A DNA stretch of 64,000 bases from Sphingobium sp. JS3065 (GCF_026427355.1 NZ_CP102664.1:3413501-3477500), one strand, 5' to 3'. Counted from the stretch's first letter, positions 43,048-53,837 are shown. Program-made: numbers and translations. The notes: a model not told the origin generated them from the letters alone.

Positions 43048-43341
43048 ATGTCGCGCATTTGCGAGCTGACCGGCAAGGGTCGCCAGGTGGGTCACAATGT
43101 TTCCCACGCCAATAACAAGACCAAGCGTGTGTTCCTGCCCAACCTGCAGAACGTGTCGCTGATCTCCGAAGCGCTGGAAACGAGCGTGAAGCTGCGCGTG
43201 TCGACCCATGGTCTGCGTTCGGTCGAACATAATGGCGGCCTGGACAACTGGCTGCTGAAGACCAGCGACGAAAAGCTGTCGTTGAAGGCCCGCCGGCTGA
43301 AGCGCGATATCGCGAAGAAGAAGGCCGCCGTCGCGGCCTGA
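43048..43341 (+). CDS. rpmB: 50S ribosomal protein L28
   Basis: The 97-aa protein begins [20 protein letters not shown] and has the L28 pattern, with [15 protein letters not shown] and [20 protein letters not shown], as in alphaproteobacterial L28 with its C-terminal extension. It is monocistronic, between a probable promoter and a strong intrinsic terminator. Confidence 0.97.
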   Translation: MSRICELTGKGRQVGHNVSHANNKTKRVFLPNLQNVSLISEALETSVKLRVSTHGLRSVEHNGGLDNWLLKTSDEKLSLKARRLKRDIAKKKAAVAA

Positions 43342-43368
43342 TCCGCTTCGCTTCGTTCGCTTGAAAGA

Positions 43369-43394
43369 GCGGCCCGGCAACGGGCCGCTTTTTT
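43369..43394 (+). terminator. rpmB intrinsic terminator
   Basis: GCGGCCCG GCAA CGGGCCGC is followed by six T, 28 bp after the rpmB stop. It is a textbook Rho-independent terminator. Confidence 0.92.
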
Positions 43395-43411
43395 GCGTTG
43401 GCCGACTTAAA

Positions 43412-43542
43412 TCCTCCCTACGCGCAGCGTGGGGAGGGGGACCATGCGAAGCATGGTGGAGGGGAATTTCGGAGGTCGCGCCCCTTCCCCTCCACCATGC
43501 TTCGCGCGGTCCCCCTCCCCATCTCCCGATGGGGAGGATTAA
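43412..43542. repeat. long imperfect palindrome between convergent genes
   Basis: The left half, AATCCTCCC...GGGGAGGGGGACCATGCG and AAGCATGGTGGAGGGG, is mirrored by CCCCTCCACCATGCTT...GGTCCCCCTCCCC and GGGGAGGATT in the right half. It fills the space between rpmB and the phytase-like gene and reaches the latter's stop codon. It looks like a dispersed intergenic palindromic element. Confidence 0.7.
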
Positions 43543-44537
43543 AAATCCAGCCCGAATTTCAGCAACAGGGTCCGCTGGAAGAATTCATGATTATCGTCGG
43601 ACACGATCCAGACGATGGGGCGGCCGCCCTGCCGGGTGAGCGCCAGCCCTTCGAAATTGTCGGCCAGCAGCGGCGGCGCCAGCCGGGCCAGGGTGCGCGC
43701 CTTGAGTTTGTCGCCGGGGTGCGGCTTTTCCGGCAGTTCGATGATCGCCAGCGTCGCCGTGAACAATGATTGCAAGGTCAGCCGCCGGTTGAGAACCAGC
43801 ACATGCCGCCCATCGAGCGCCACCGCGTCTGTCGGGCGATAGCCCCGCGGCGGCACATAGCGCAGGTGCATGGGCGCCGCCGTGGCGGCTTCCGCCGGGT
43901 CGCCCGCGAACAGCAGCATGTCATGGCTGCCGTCGGCGGTCATGCCCATTTCCGCCAGCGCCAGGAAGCGCCCGTCGGGCAGCCGCGCCAGCGATTCGAC
44001 CGATCCCGTTTCGGGCCAGGCCTCTATCTCCGGCCAAATGCGGCATGCTTCGACGCGGGCGAAGCCGGGGGAATAGCGGCAGATCATCTGCTGCAGTTCG
44101 AAGCCCACCCAATAGCGCCGTGTCGCCGGGTCGTGGGCCATGGCCTCCGAATCCCAGGCCCACCAGGGGCGGTCGCGGTCTTGCGGCCGGATGGGGAGGG
44201 GGGCGATGAACGGGCGCCGGTTGGCTTTGACCGGACCGATGTGAAAGCCCATCAGCGTGCCGGAATCGCTGAGCGCCAATATCTGCCCGTCCGGTTCCGC
44301 CAACAGGGAGGATATGCCGCCGAAGCCGTGATGCGCGCTGCCCAGTTGCCAGCCGCCCAGATAGTGGAGGCGCCCCAGGTCGCGCTGCGCGGGATCGGCG
44401 GCGTTCAGGGGCAAGGGGCGCGCCCTGACCAGCAGCGGACCGGCGGTGAAGGGTTCGGGCTTGTTCTTGTGCGGCGCGGGGAGGAGCAGGATCGCAAGCA
44501 GCAGGACGATCAGGATTCGGCGCATCCCCTCTGCCAT
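43539..44537 (-). CDS. esterase-like activity of phytase family protein, secreted
   Basis: The 332-aa protein has an N-terminal hydrophobic signal (RRILIVLLLAILLLPAP). A beta-propeller-type domain of the phytase-like/esterase-like family (PF13449) follows: GFGGISSLLAEPDGQILALSD, WAWDSEAMAHD, SVESLARLPDGRFLALAEMG, NFEGLALTRQGG and WIVSDDN. It acts outside the cytoplasm. The substrate (phosphate ester or other) is not known. An ATG at 44525 is an alternative start. Confidence 0.82.
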   Translation of the reverse strand: MAEGMRRILIVLLLAILLLPAPHKNKPEPFTAGPLLVRARPLPLNAADPAQRDLGRLHYLGGWQLGSAHHGFGGISSLLAEPDGQILALSDSGTLMGFHIGPVKANRRPFIAPLPIRPQDRDRPWWAWDSEAMAHDPATRRYWVGFELQQMICRYSPGFARVEACRIWPEIEAWPETGSVESLARLPDGRFLALAEMGMTADGSHDMLLFAGDPAEAATAAPMHLRYVPPRGYRPTDAVALDGRHVLVLNRRLTLQSLFTATLAIIELPEKPHPGDKLKARTLARLAPPLLADNFEGLALTRQGGRPIVWIVSDDNHEFFQRTLLLKFGLDF

Positions 44538-44773
44538 AGGGGATTATGGGGCGGCGTGAAGGATTTTTCGCCCCAGGACGGCGCGGCTGGCCCTGGCGGC
44601 GGGAAAGCGTGATGATGGGGGCCATAGCCGCTGGAGCGGCGCGACGGTTAGCTGAACGGTCGCTGACATCGCCATTCAGGCTCGGCTCAATGCGAATCGG
44701 GCAAAAGGGCATCAATCGATGGCGAGTCCCTCCAGGAAGGGCGAGCCGGATGGCAAAGTCGAGGAGCAACGCC

Positions 44774-45196
44774 ATGAAGACGAAGTTTCTGATCAATCTG
44801 GGGGCTGCGCTGGCGATGGGCGCTGCTTCCCTGGCCGTTACCGCAACGCCCGCCATGGCCCGCGACGGTTGGGGCCGCCATTATGAGCGCGGCGATTATT
44901 ATCGCGGCGACCGGGGTTATCGGGGGTATCGCGGCGACCGCGACGGCTATTACCGGGGTGGCGGCTATTATCGGGGCGATGGCTATCGTGGCTACCGGGG
45001 TTATCGCGGCGGCTATCGCTGCCGGGACAGCGGCACGGGCGGCACCATCATCGGTGCGATTGCCGGCGGCCTGCTCGGCAATGAAGTCGGCAAGGGCAGC
45101 GGCCGTTATGGCCGTCGCGGCGACGGCACCACGGGCGCCATCATCGGCGCGGGCGTGGGCGCGCTGGCCGGGCGGGCGATCGATCGGGATTGCTGA
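44774..45196 (+). CDS. Arg/Gly/Tyr-rich secreted protein with a glycine-zipper domain
   Basis: The 140-aa protein has a signal peptide (cut near TPAMA/RDG), a repeat region about residues 34-80 of GYRGYRGD/YYRGD units, and then a 2TM glycine zipper (GTIIGAIAGGLLGNEVGKGS and TTGAIIGAGVGALAGRAI). The zipper family sits in the outer membrane or cell envelope. The Arg/Tyr repeats are low complexity and their role is unknown. A strong terminator follows. Confidence 0.8.
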   Translation: MKTKFLINLGAALAMGAASLAVTATPAMARDGWGRHYERGDYYRGDRGYRGYRGDRDGYYRGGGYYRGDGYRGYRGYRGGYRCRDSGTGGTIIGAIAGGLLGNEVGKGSGRYGRRGDGTTGAIIGAGVGALAGRAIDRDC

Positions 45197-45222
45197 TCCG
45201 GCGGTGAAGAATGAACGAAAGA

Positions 45223-45253
45223 GGGCTGCCCGGTTGGGCAGCCCTTTTCTTTT
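45223..45253 (+). terminator. intrinsic terminator after the glycine-zipper gene
   Basis: GGGCTGCCC GGTT GGGCAGCCC is followed by TTTTCTTTT, 27 bp after the stop codon. Confidence 0.92.
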
Positions 45254-45272
45254 GCGTGCTCCACGCGCCTGC

Positions 45273-45307
45273 CAAAGAAAAGGGCCGCCCCGTTTCCGGC
45301 GCGGCCC
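45273..45307 (-). terminator. intrinsic terminator after the Asn/Ala-repeat lipoprotein gene
   Basis: On the minus strand GGGCCGCGCC pairs with GGGGCGGCCC around GGAAAC, and TTTTCTTTGGC follows, about 27 bp after the gene's stop. Confidence 0.75.
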
Positions 45308-45334
45308 CTTCCCGGATAATTCCCGAAAAGGGAA

Positions 45335-45562
45335 TTACATCGCGTTCGCGGCGGCGTTGCCAGCGGCGTTGGCAACGTTCGAAGCGGCGTTCGAAGCGTT
45401 GTCGGCAGCGTTCAGCGCGGCGTTCATGGCGTTGTCGGCAGCATTCGAAGCATTCTCGGCAGCATTGGCGGCGTTGTTGGCGGCATTTTCCGCACCGCCC
45501 GAGCAGGCGGCCAGGCCGAGCGACGCGGCGAGAACGAGCGAAAGAGCAATCGACTTGGTCAT
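45335..45562 (-). CDS. Asn/Ala-repeat lipoprotein
   Basis: The 75-aa protein has a lipobox (SLGLAACSGG). The mature part is made only of AAxNA-type repeats (NAANNAANAAENASNAADNA and so on) using Asn, Ala, Ser, Asp and Glu. It would form one long helix with a repeating Asn face, anchored to the membrane. No family function is known. The gene has its own terminator and an upstream space typical of a promoter. Confidence 0.75.
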   Translation of the reverse strand: MTKSIALSLVLAASLGLAACSGGAENAANNAANAAENASNAADNAMNAALNAADNASNAASNVANAAGNAAANAM

Positions 45563-45740
45563 GGGTTAACCCCTCTCTGAGAATAATAACGGTGCAGACC
45601 ACTCTCGGAGAAAAGTTCACCCCCCATTGCGTCTGCGCCGCGATTCGTAATGAATCCGGCGACTCATGGCAATCCCATTCCTGCGTTAAGCCCGTGATTC
45701 GGGGCTGGAAGGGGAGTGAGGGGCGCGATCCCAACGCCCA

Positions 45741-45769
45741 TTGACGTATATAAAGATTTCTTTATATGA
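45741..45769 (+). promoter_or_regulatory. promoter with palindromic operator of the methionine operon
   Basis: ATATAAAGA (45748-45756) and TCTTTATAT (45759-45767) form a 9-bp palindrome with a 2-bp centre. It is placed between a -35-like TTGACG (45741-45746) and a -10-like ATATGA (45764-45769), so a bound regulator would block the promoter. It lies 9 bp before the ArsR-methyltransferase start, which is the obvious candidate binder. Confidence 0.75.
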
Positions 45770-45776
45770 TCATTCC

Positions 45777-46748
45777 ATGAGCGCGGCACTCGACATTTTC
45801 AGGGCATTGGGCGACCCCACGCGGCTGCGCATCATCTATCTTTTGCGCGCCATGGAACTGGCGGTGGGCGAAATCGCGCAGGTCGTCGGGCAAAGCCAGC
45901 CGCGCGTGTCGCGCCATGTCCGCATCCTGGCGGAGGCGGGTCTGGTCGAGCGGCGCAAGGAAGGCAATTGGGTTTTCCTGCGGCTGGGCAAGGGGGCTGA
46001 AATCGCGCCTTTCCTGACCCTGTTCGACCAGCTTGTGCCCTCGGAGAGCGAGGATCTGTGGCAGAAGGCCGACCTGGCCCGGCTGGCGGCGGTGCGGGCG
46101 GATCGCGCCCGGGCGGCGGAAAGCTATTTCGCGGAACATGCCGAGCTGTGGGACGCGATCCGGTCGCTGCATGTGCCGGAGGGCGACGTGGAAAGCGCGA
46201 TGACGGCTTTGCTGGGGGCCGAACCCATCGGGCATCTGCTGGATATCGGCACGGGCACGGGCCGCATGATCGAATTGTTCGGCCCGTCGGCGGATCAGGT
46301 GACGGCGCTGGATCGCAGCCCCGACATGTTGCGGCTGGCGCGGGCCAAGCTGCCGCATGATGCGGGCGACAAATATGCGCTGGTGCTGGGCGATTTCGGC
46401 GCGTTGCCGCTGGAGCCGGGCAGCGTCGATACGGCGGTGCTGCATCAGGTGCTGCACTATGCGCAGGCGCCCGAGGCTGTAATTGCCGAGGCGGCGCGGG
46501 TGACGAGCGCCGGGGGCCGGGTGCTGATCGCCGATTTCGCGGCGCATGAACGGGAAGAGCTGCGGCTGCGCGACCAGCATGCGCGCCTCGGCTTTTCCGA
46601 CGAGCAGATCGAAAGCTGGTTCGCGGGCGCGGGCCTGGAACTGGAGCGGGTGGATGTGCTGCCCGGCCAGGAACTGACGGTGCAATTATGGCTGGGACGG
46701 CGCCGGGGCGCGCGCGTGCTGCCAATCGAAGGACGACTTTCCGCATGA
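45777..46748 (+). CDS. ArsR-type regulator fused to a SAM-dependent methyltransferase domain
   Basis: The 323-aa protein begins MSAALDIFRALGDPTRLRII with an ArsR winged helix (residues 1-95; VGEIAQVVGQSQPRVSRHVR). A class I methyltransferase domain follows (LLDIGTGTGRMIELF, about 145-160; VLGDFGALPLEPGSVDTAVL). It is the first gene of a unit with metF and both metH genes, with which it overlaps (ATGA), and a palindrome covers its promoter. The likely role is a SAM- or SAH-sensing repressor of methionine synthesis, with the methyltransferase fold used for sensing. This is inference from context. Confidence 0.85.
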   Translation: MSAALDIFRALGDPTRLRIIYLLRAMELAVGEIAQVVGQSQPRVSRHVRILAEAGLVERRKEGNWVFLRLGKGAEIAPFLTLFDQLVPSESEDLWQKADLARLAAVRADRARAAESYFAEHAELWDAIRSLHVPEGDVESAMTALLGAEPIGHLLDIGTGTGRMIELFGPSADQVTALDRSPDMLRLARAKLPHDAGDKYALVLGDFGALPLEPGSVDTAVLHQVLHYAQAPEAVIAEAARVTSAGGRVLIADFAAHEREELRLRDQHARLGFSDEQIESWFAGAGLELERVDVLPGQELTVQLWLGRRRGARVLPIEGRLSA

Positions 46749-47677
46749 CCTTTAGCTTCCCTTCCGTTGAAGAGGCCAGGCACGACTGGCAGGCGCCGCT
46801 CTATGCCGATCTGGCGGGCGACGTTGATGTGAGCTTCGAATTCTTCCCGCCCAAGACGGAGAAGATGGAGGAGCAGCTCTGGTCCGCGATCCAGGCGCTG
46901 ACGCCGCTGGCGCCGAAATTCGTGTCGGTGACCTATGGCGCGGGCGGGTCTACGCGGGAGCGGACGCATAACACCGTGGCCCGGATCGCGAAGGAGACGC
47001 CGCTGGCGGCGGCGGCGCATCTGACCTGCGTGGCGGCGAGCAAGGCCGAGATCGACGAGGTGGCCGACGCCTATTGGGAAGCGGGCGTGCGGCACATCGT
47101 GGCGCTGCGCGGCGATCCGCCGGAAATGGGCGCGAAGTTTGAGCCGCATCCGGAAGGTTACAAGGGCGCGGCGGAACTGGTCGAGGGGCTGATGAAGCGC
47201 CATGCTTTCGAGATTTCGGTGGCGGCTTATCCTGAGACGCATCCGGATGCGTTGAGCGCACGGAGCGACATTGATAATCTGAAGCGCAAGCTGGATGCGG
47301 GCGCGACGCGGGCGATCACGCAATTTTTCTTCGAGCCGGATACTTTCTTCCGCTTCCGCGATACGGTGGCGGCGGCGGGGATCGACGCGGACATCATTCC
47401 GGGCATCATGCCGGTCAGCAATTTCGCGGCGGTCCAGCGCATGTCGGCGATGTGCAACACCGATGTGCCCGGCTGGATGGGCAAGCTGTTCGAGGGGCTG
47501 GACGATCATGCGGCTGCGCGTCAGCTTGTATCGGCGACGCTCGCGGCGGAACTGTGCCGCAAGCTGTATGCCGGCGGGGTGCGCGACTTCCATTTCTACA
47601 CGCTCAACCGGGCGGAACTGAGCTATGCGATCTGTCATTTGCTTGGGCGCAGACCCCAATTGGAGAAGACGGCATGA
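46745..47677 (+). CDS. metF: methylenetetrahydrofolate reductase
   Basis: The 310-aa protein has the MTHFR pattern: VSFEFFPPKTEKMEEQLW near the start, FVSVTYGAGGSTRERT, LRGDPPEMG, EISVAAYPETHPDA, and ITQFFFEPDTFFRF. It reduces 5,10-methylene-THF to 5-methyl-THF, the methyl donor for MetH. It overlaps the regulator stop by 4 bp, and metH part 1 overlaps its end by 4 bp. Confidence 0.95.
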   Translation: MTFSFPSVEEARHDWQAPLYADLAGDVDVSFEFFPPKTEKMEEQLWSAIQALTPLAPKFVSVTYGAGGSTRERTHNTVARIAKETPLAAAAHLTCVAASKAEIDEVADAYWEAGVRHIVALRGDPPEMGAKFEPHPEGYKGAAELVEGLMKRHAFEISVAAYPETHPDALSARSDIDNLKRKLDAGATRAITQFFFEPDTFFRFRDTVAAAGIDADIIPGIMPVSNFAAVQRMSAMCNTDVPGWMGKLFEGLDDHAAARQLVSATLAAELCRKLYAGGVRDFHFYTLNRAELSYAICHLLGRRPQLEKTA

Positions 47678-48720
47678 CCGCCGAGGAACGCTTCCGCGCC
47701 ATGGCGGCGGAAAAGATCATGATCTTCGACGGCGGCTACGGCACGTCGATCCAGAAACATGGGCTTACCGAGGCGGATTATCGCGGGTCGCTCGACCTGG
47801 CGAAGGATCAGAAGGGCAATAACGACCTTCTGTGCCTCACCCGGCCGGATATCGTGGAGGGTATCCATGCCGCCTATCTTGATGCCGGGGCGGACATGAT
47901 CGAGACGAACACCTTCTCCTCCACCAAGATCGCCATGGCCGATTATGGCTGCGAGCATCTGGTGCGGGATATCAACATCGCCGCCGCGCGGATCGCCCGC
48001 AAGGCGTGCGAGGATGCGACCGCGAAAGACGGCCGCCCGCGCTTCGTGGCGGGGTCCATCGGGCCGACGAACAAGACCCTGTCGATCTCGCCCGACGTGA
48101 ACGACCCGGCCTATCGCGAGGTCGATTACGATACGCTGAAGGCCGATTATCGCGAGCAGTGCGACGCGCTGATCGAGGGCGGGGTGGATTTCCTGCTGGT
48201 CGAGACATGCTTCGACACGCTGAACGCCAAGGCGGCGGGCATGGCCGCGCGGGAGGCCGAGGCGGCGGCGGGGCGGCCCGTGCCGCTGATGCTGAGCTTC
48301 ACCATCACCGATATGTCGGGGCGCAACCTGTCGGGGCATACGATCAACGCCTTCTGGTATTCGCTGCGGCATTTGAAGCCGCTGACCATCGGGGTGAACT
48401 GCGCCTTCGGGGCGGACCTGCTGCGGCCTTATCTGAGCGAACTGGCGAAGAATGCCGATACGTTGATCCTGGCCTATCCCAATGCGGGGCTGCCCAATGA
48501 ACTGGGGCAATATGACGAATTGCCGGAGACGACCGCGTCGCTCATTCGCCAGTGGGTGGATGAGGAGCTGGTGAACATGGTCGGCGGTTGCTGCGGCACC
48601 ACGCCCGCGCATATCGGCGCGGTGGCGAGGGCGCTGGCGGGGCAGAAGCCGCGTCAGGTGCCGGAATTGCCGGTGGTGACGCGGCTCGCGGGGCTGGAGC
48701 CGATGCATATCGCGGCGTGA
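47674..48720 (+). CDS. metH: methionine synthase, homocysteine-binding part (MetH N-terminal module)
   Basis: The 348-aa protein is the zinc-dependent homocysteine methyltransferase domain: IFDGGYGTSIQKHGL, ADMIETNTFSSTKIAM, and zinc Cys in IGVNCAFGAD and VGGCCGTTPAHI. The folate, cobalamin and reactivation domains are in the next gene, a split typical of this bacterial group. Together they make methionine from homocysteine and 5-methyl-THF. Confidence 0.93.
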   Translation: MTAEERFRAMAAEKIMIFDGGYGTSIQKHGLTEADYRGSLDLAKDQKGNNDLLCLTRPDIVEGIHAAYLDAGADMIETNTFSSTKIAMADYGCEHLVRDINIAAARIARKACEDATAKDGRPRFVAGSIGPTNKTLSISPDVNDPAYREVDYDTLKADYREQCDALIEGGVDFLLVETCFDTLNAKAAGMAAREAEAAAGRPVPLMLSFTITDMSGRNLSGHTINAFWYSLRHLKPLTIGVNCAFGADLLRPYLSELAKNADTLILAYPNAGLPNELGQYDELPETTASLIRQWVDEELVNMVGGCCGTTPAHIGAVARALAGQKPRQVPELPVVTRLAGLEPMHIAA

Positions 48721-48744
48721 TGATGTGGAGGAGAGAAGTCTCTC

Positions 48745-48850
48745 CTCCGTTCGCCCTGAGAGAAATCGAAGGGTTGTACCGAACGTAGCGAGGTGTCTTC
48801 GCCTCCGCTCAGACAAGGGCTTCGACTTCGCTCAGCCCGAACGGAATTTG
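48745..48850. repeat. intergenic repeat (CTTCGACTTCGCTCAG type) inside the met operon
   Basis: The 135-bp gap between the two metH genes holds TCGCCCTGAGAGAAATCGAA and GGCTTCGACTTCGCTCAGCC followed by CGAACGG, in partly inverted order. A related copy is at 57440-57515. It has no coding content and may have entered the operon after the gene split. Confidence 0.6.
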
Positions 48851-48855
48851 ATACG

Positions 48856-51456
<2,601 letters not shown>

Positions 51457-51480
51457 ACCCTGACCTTCTGAACGACGTGC

Positions 51481-51557
51481 TCCTGCGAAGGCAGGAGCCC
51501 AGTCTAAACTTTGCCATAATATTCAAACGGCAGAACTGGGTTCCTGCCTTCGCAGGA
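51481..51557. repeat. 77-nt hairpin repeat between convergent genes
   Basis: TCCTGCGAAGGCAGGAGCCC and the following AGT at the left pair with ACTGGG, TTCCTGCCTTCGCAGGA at the right, one mismatch in 23. Each arm is itself a small palindrome (CCTGCGAAGGCAGG). It may serve as a terminator for metH and the lipoprotein gene and belongs to a dispersed intergenic repeat type. Confidence 0.75.
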
Positions 51558-51568
51558 AGCGCTTGTGG

Positions 51569-52738
51569 CTAACGCGCCTCGTGGTTTGCCGCGACCGCCT
51601 TCGCCACGGCCTGCATCAATTGCCAGCGCGCCGGGATCGGCTCGGTCGTGCTGCCGATCATCACCGCGACGGCATAGCTGGTGCCGTCGGGCGCCGTCAT
51701 GATGCCGATGTCGTTGAACCCGGTCGAACGCGCGCCCAGATCCTGGCCCGTGCCGGTCTTGTGCAGATAGCGCCACCCCGCCGGGACGCCGCCCTTGATG
51801 CGTTGCGGCCCGGTCTTCGCCTCGCTCATGATCGACAACAGCAGTTGCGAGGAAGCGGGGGAGAGCATGTCATTCTGCTTGAGCTTCGCCAGCGCCTGCA
51901 CGATGGAGGAGGGCGCCGCCCCGTCCGGCGGGCTGGCCAGATAATTGTCCAGCGCCTTCTGCCGCACCGACATGGGCAATTGGGCGCGGGCCGCGTAGAA
52001 ATTGCGGCCGATCGAATAATCCTGACGCCATTCGAGACCGGCGGTCGTCGATTGCAGCAGCCGTTCGCCGGGGCCGAAGCGGATATCCTTGATATAGCGG
52101 CGGGCCAGATAGCCGCGCACCGCATCCGGCCCGCCCACGGCGCGCAGCAGCGTGTCGTTGGCGGTATTGTCGCTCTGCGTCATGGCGCGGCGCATCAGGT
52201 CGGAATAGGTGGTGGTCCAACCCGCATTGCCGACCAGCGCGGCGGTCGGCTGGTGGAAGAGGGTCAGATCCTTCTTCGTGATGGTGGTGCTGTCGCTGAG
52301 GCGAATCTTGCCCCGGTCCACCGCGTCGAGGAAGGTCATCGACACCCAGAGTTTCGACACGCTTTGCTGCGGGAAGAGCAGATTGCCGTTCCAGGCGACC
52401 GTCCAGTCGCTGCCGATGCGGCGCACGGCGATGCCCACCTTGCCGTTGAAGCTTTGGCCGAGGTTGCGGACCACGCTGACCAGGCCGGGCGGCGGGGTTT
52501 CGCGCTGGTCGACATTCAGCGCCTCGAAGGGCTTGGGCGGATTGGCGACGGGCTTGATCGGGAAGGTCGCCGTGGTGGGCTGGGGCCGTTGCTGAACCGC
52601 GGCATAGGGTTGTTGCGGCGCGCTGACGCAGGCCGAAAGCGCCGCCATCAAGAGGACAAGACGGACAGAGCTGCCCCTGCCGCCATTCGGGCCGCCGCCA
52701 TTTGGACGCTTGCCGCGCCCTCCCTTCAACATGGTCAT
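51569..52738 (-). CDS. class A beta-lactamase-like serine hydrolase, lipoprotein
   Basis: The protein (389 aa from this ATG) has the active-site series of the class A fold: SVSKLW (Ser-x-x-Lys), SDNTAND (Ser-Asp-Asn) and HKTGTG (Lys-Thr-Gly). A lipobox (MAALSAC) follows a basic Gly-rich N-terminus, and a Pro/Gln-rich linker precedes the catalytic domain. A clear Glu166-type omega-loop motif was not identified, so it may be a penicillin-interacting hydrolase rather than a resistance enzyme. The ATG at 52738 follows GGGGATTTTG; 52765 is an alternative. Confidence 0.8.
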   Translation of the reverse strand: MTMLKGGRGKRPNGGGPNGGRGSSVRLVLLMAALSACVSAPQQPYAAVQQRPQPTTATFPIKPVANPPKPFEALNVDQRETPPPGLVSVVRNLGQSFNGKVGIAVRRIGSDWTVAWNGNLLFPQQSVSKLWVSMTFLDAVDRGKIRLSDSTTITKKDLTLFHQPTAALVGNAGWTTTYSDLMRRAMTQSDNTANDTLLRAVGGPDAVRGYLARRYIKDIRFGPGERLLQSTTAGLEWRQDYSIGRNFYAARAQLPMSVRQKALDNYLASPPDGAAPSSIVQALAKLKQNDMLSPASSQLLLSIMSEAKTGPQRIKGGVPAGWRYLHKTGTGQDLGARSTGFNDIGIMTAPDGTSYAVAVMIGSTTEPIPARWQLMQAVAKAVAANHEAR

Positions 52739-52893
52739 CAAAATCCCCGCACTCTCCTTTCGCATTAGGGTTCAGATGCGCGCCGGGTGACAAGAATCAT
52801 GCGACGAACGATTCCACAAATGCGATGTAAGGAGGCTGAACGGGAAACCCCAACTCAGTTGAGGTTCAGGCGTCGGGCTGCAAGAAAGCGCCA

Positions 52894-53730
52894 ATGATGA
52901 ACAGACGAACCATGATGTGGGGCGCGGCGGCCCTGCTGGCGGGCGGCATGTCCGCGCCGATGGCCTGGGCTGCGCCTTTCGCATCCCGCCGGATTGCGGT
53001 CACGGCGCGGGGGGCCGGGCGCGACGTCGTGCTGATCGCCGGGCTGGCGAGCGGGCCGGGGCTGTGGAACGGGGTGGTCGGCGCGCTGCCCGGCTATCGC
53101 TGGCATCTGGTCCATGTGCGGGGCTTTGCGGGCCTGCCTGCGGACGCCAATGCCAGTGGGCCGCTGGTCCAGCCGCTGGCGGACGAGATTGCCCGCTATA
53201 TCGCGGCGGCGGGGCTGGACCGGCCCGCCATCGTCGGCCACAGCATGGGCGGCACGCTGGCGATGATGCTGGGTTTGAAGGGGTTGGCCGGGCGGTTGAT
53301 GGTGGTCGACATGCTGCCCGAAGGGGCGGCGATGGTCGGCGGCACGGCGCAGGGGCTGGGCTTCCTGGCCGATCAACTGGGGCAGTATTTTACCGGGACC
53401 AAGGCGGGCCGGGCCTATCTGGCGCAGATGCTGGCGGAAATGCCGGGTGCGAAGGGCAGCGATCCGGACGTCATCGCCAATGCGCTGCGCGATCTGGCCA
53501 ATGTCGACCTGCGGCCGCAACTGGGGCGGCTGGGCGCGCCGATGGAGGTGGTCTATGCGGTGGGCGATGACGCGAAACAGGCGGGCGAGATCGGCCGCAC
53601 CTTCCGCGCCGCCTATGCCGCCAAGCGCGGCGTCCGGCTGGTTCCCATCGGCCCCAGCGGCCATGTGGTCATGGCGGACCAGCCTGCGCGCTTCAACGCG
53701 GCGCTGGGCGATTTTCTGAAGACGGTTTGA
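52894..53730 (+). CDS. secreted alpha/beta hydrolase
   Basis: The 278-aa protein has a signal peptide (Arg-rich start, AMAWAAP cleavage region). The hydrolase fold follows: DVVLIAGLASGPGLW as oxyanion region, nucleophile Ser in IVGHSMGGTLA (about residue 117), acid in YAVGDDA, and His in GPSGHVVM. The pair of Arg residues near the start could suit export. The substrate is unknown. A strong terminator follows. Confidence 0.85.
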   Translation: MMNRRTMMWGAAALLAGGMSAPMAWAAPFASRRIAVTARGAGRDVVLIAGLASGPGLWNGVVGALPGYRWHLVHVRGFAGLPADANASGPLVQPLADEIARYIAAAGLDRPAIVGHSMGGTLAMMLGLKGLAGRLMVVDMLPEGAAMVGGTAQGLGFLADQLGQYFTGTKAGRAYLAQMLAEMPGAKGSDPDVIANALRDLANVDLRPQLGRLGAPMEVVYAVGDDAKQAGEIGRTFRAAYAAKRGVRLVPIGPSGHVVMADQPARFNAALGDFLKTV

Positions 53731-53804
53731 CGCCGATCAAAGCGGACGCTGCATGGAAATTGCACAAGGAGGACGGCGCTTTCAGCGCTCCCTCCCCAAC
53801 TGAT

Positions 53805-53837
53805 GGCGCAGCGCGACGGATCGCTGCGCCACTTTTT
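53805..53837 (+). terminator. intrinsic terminator after the hydrolase gene
   Basis: GGCGCAGCG and CGCTGCGCC pair perfectly around an 8-nt loop and are followed by ACTTTTTT. It ends right at the nadB stop on the other strand. Confidence 0.9.
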
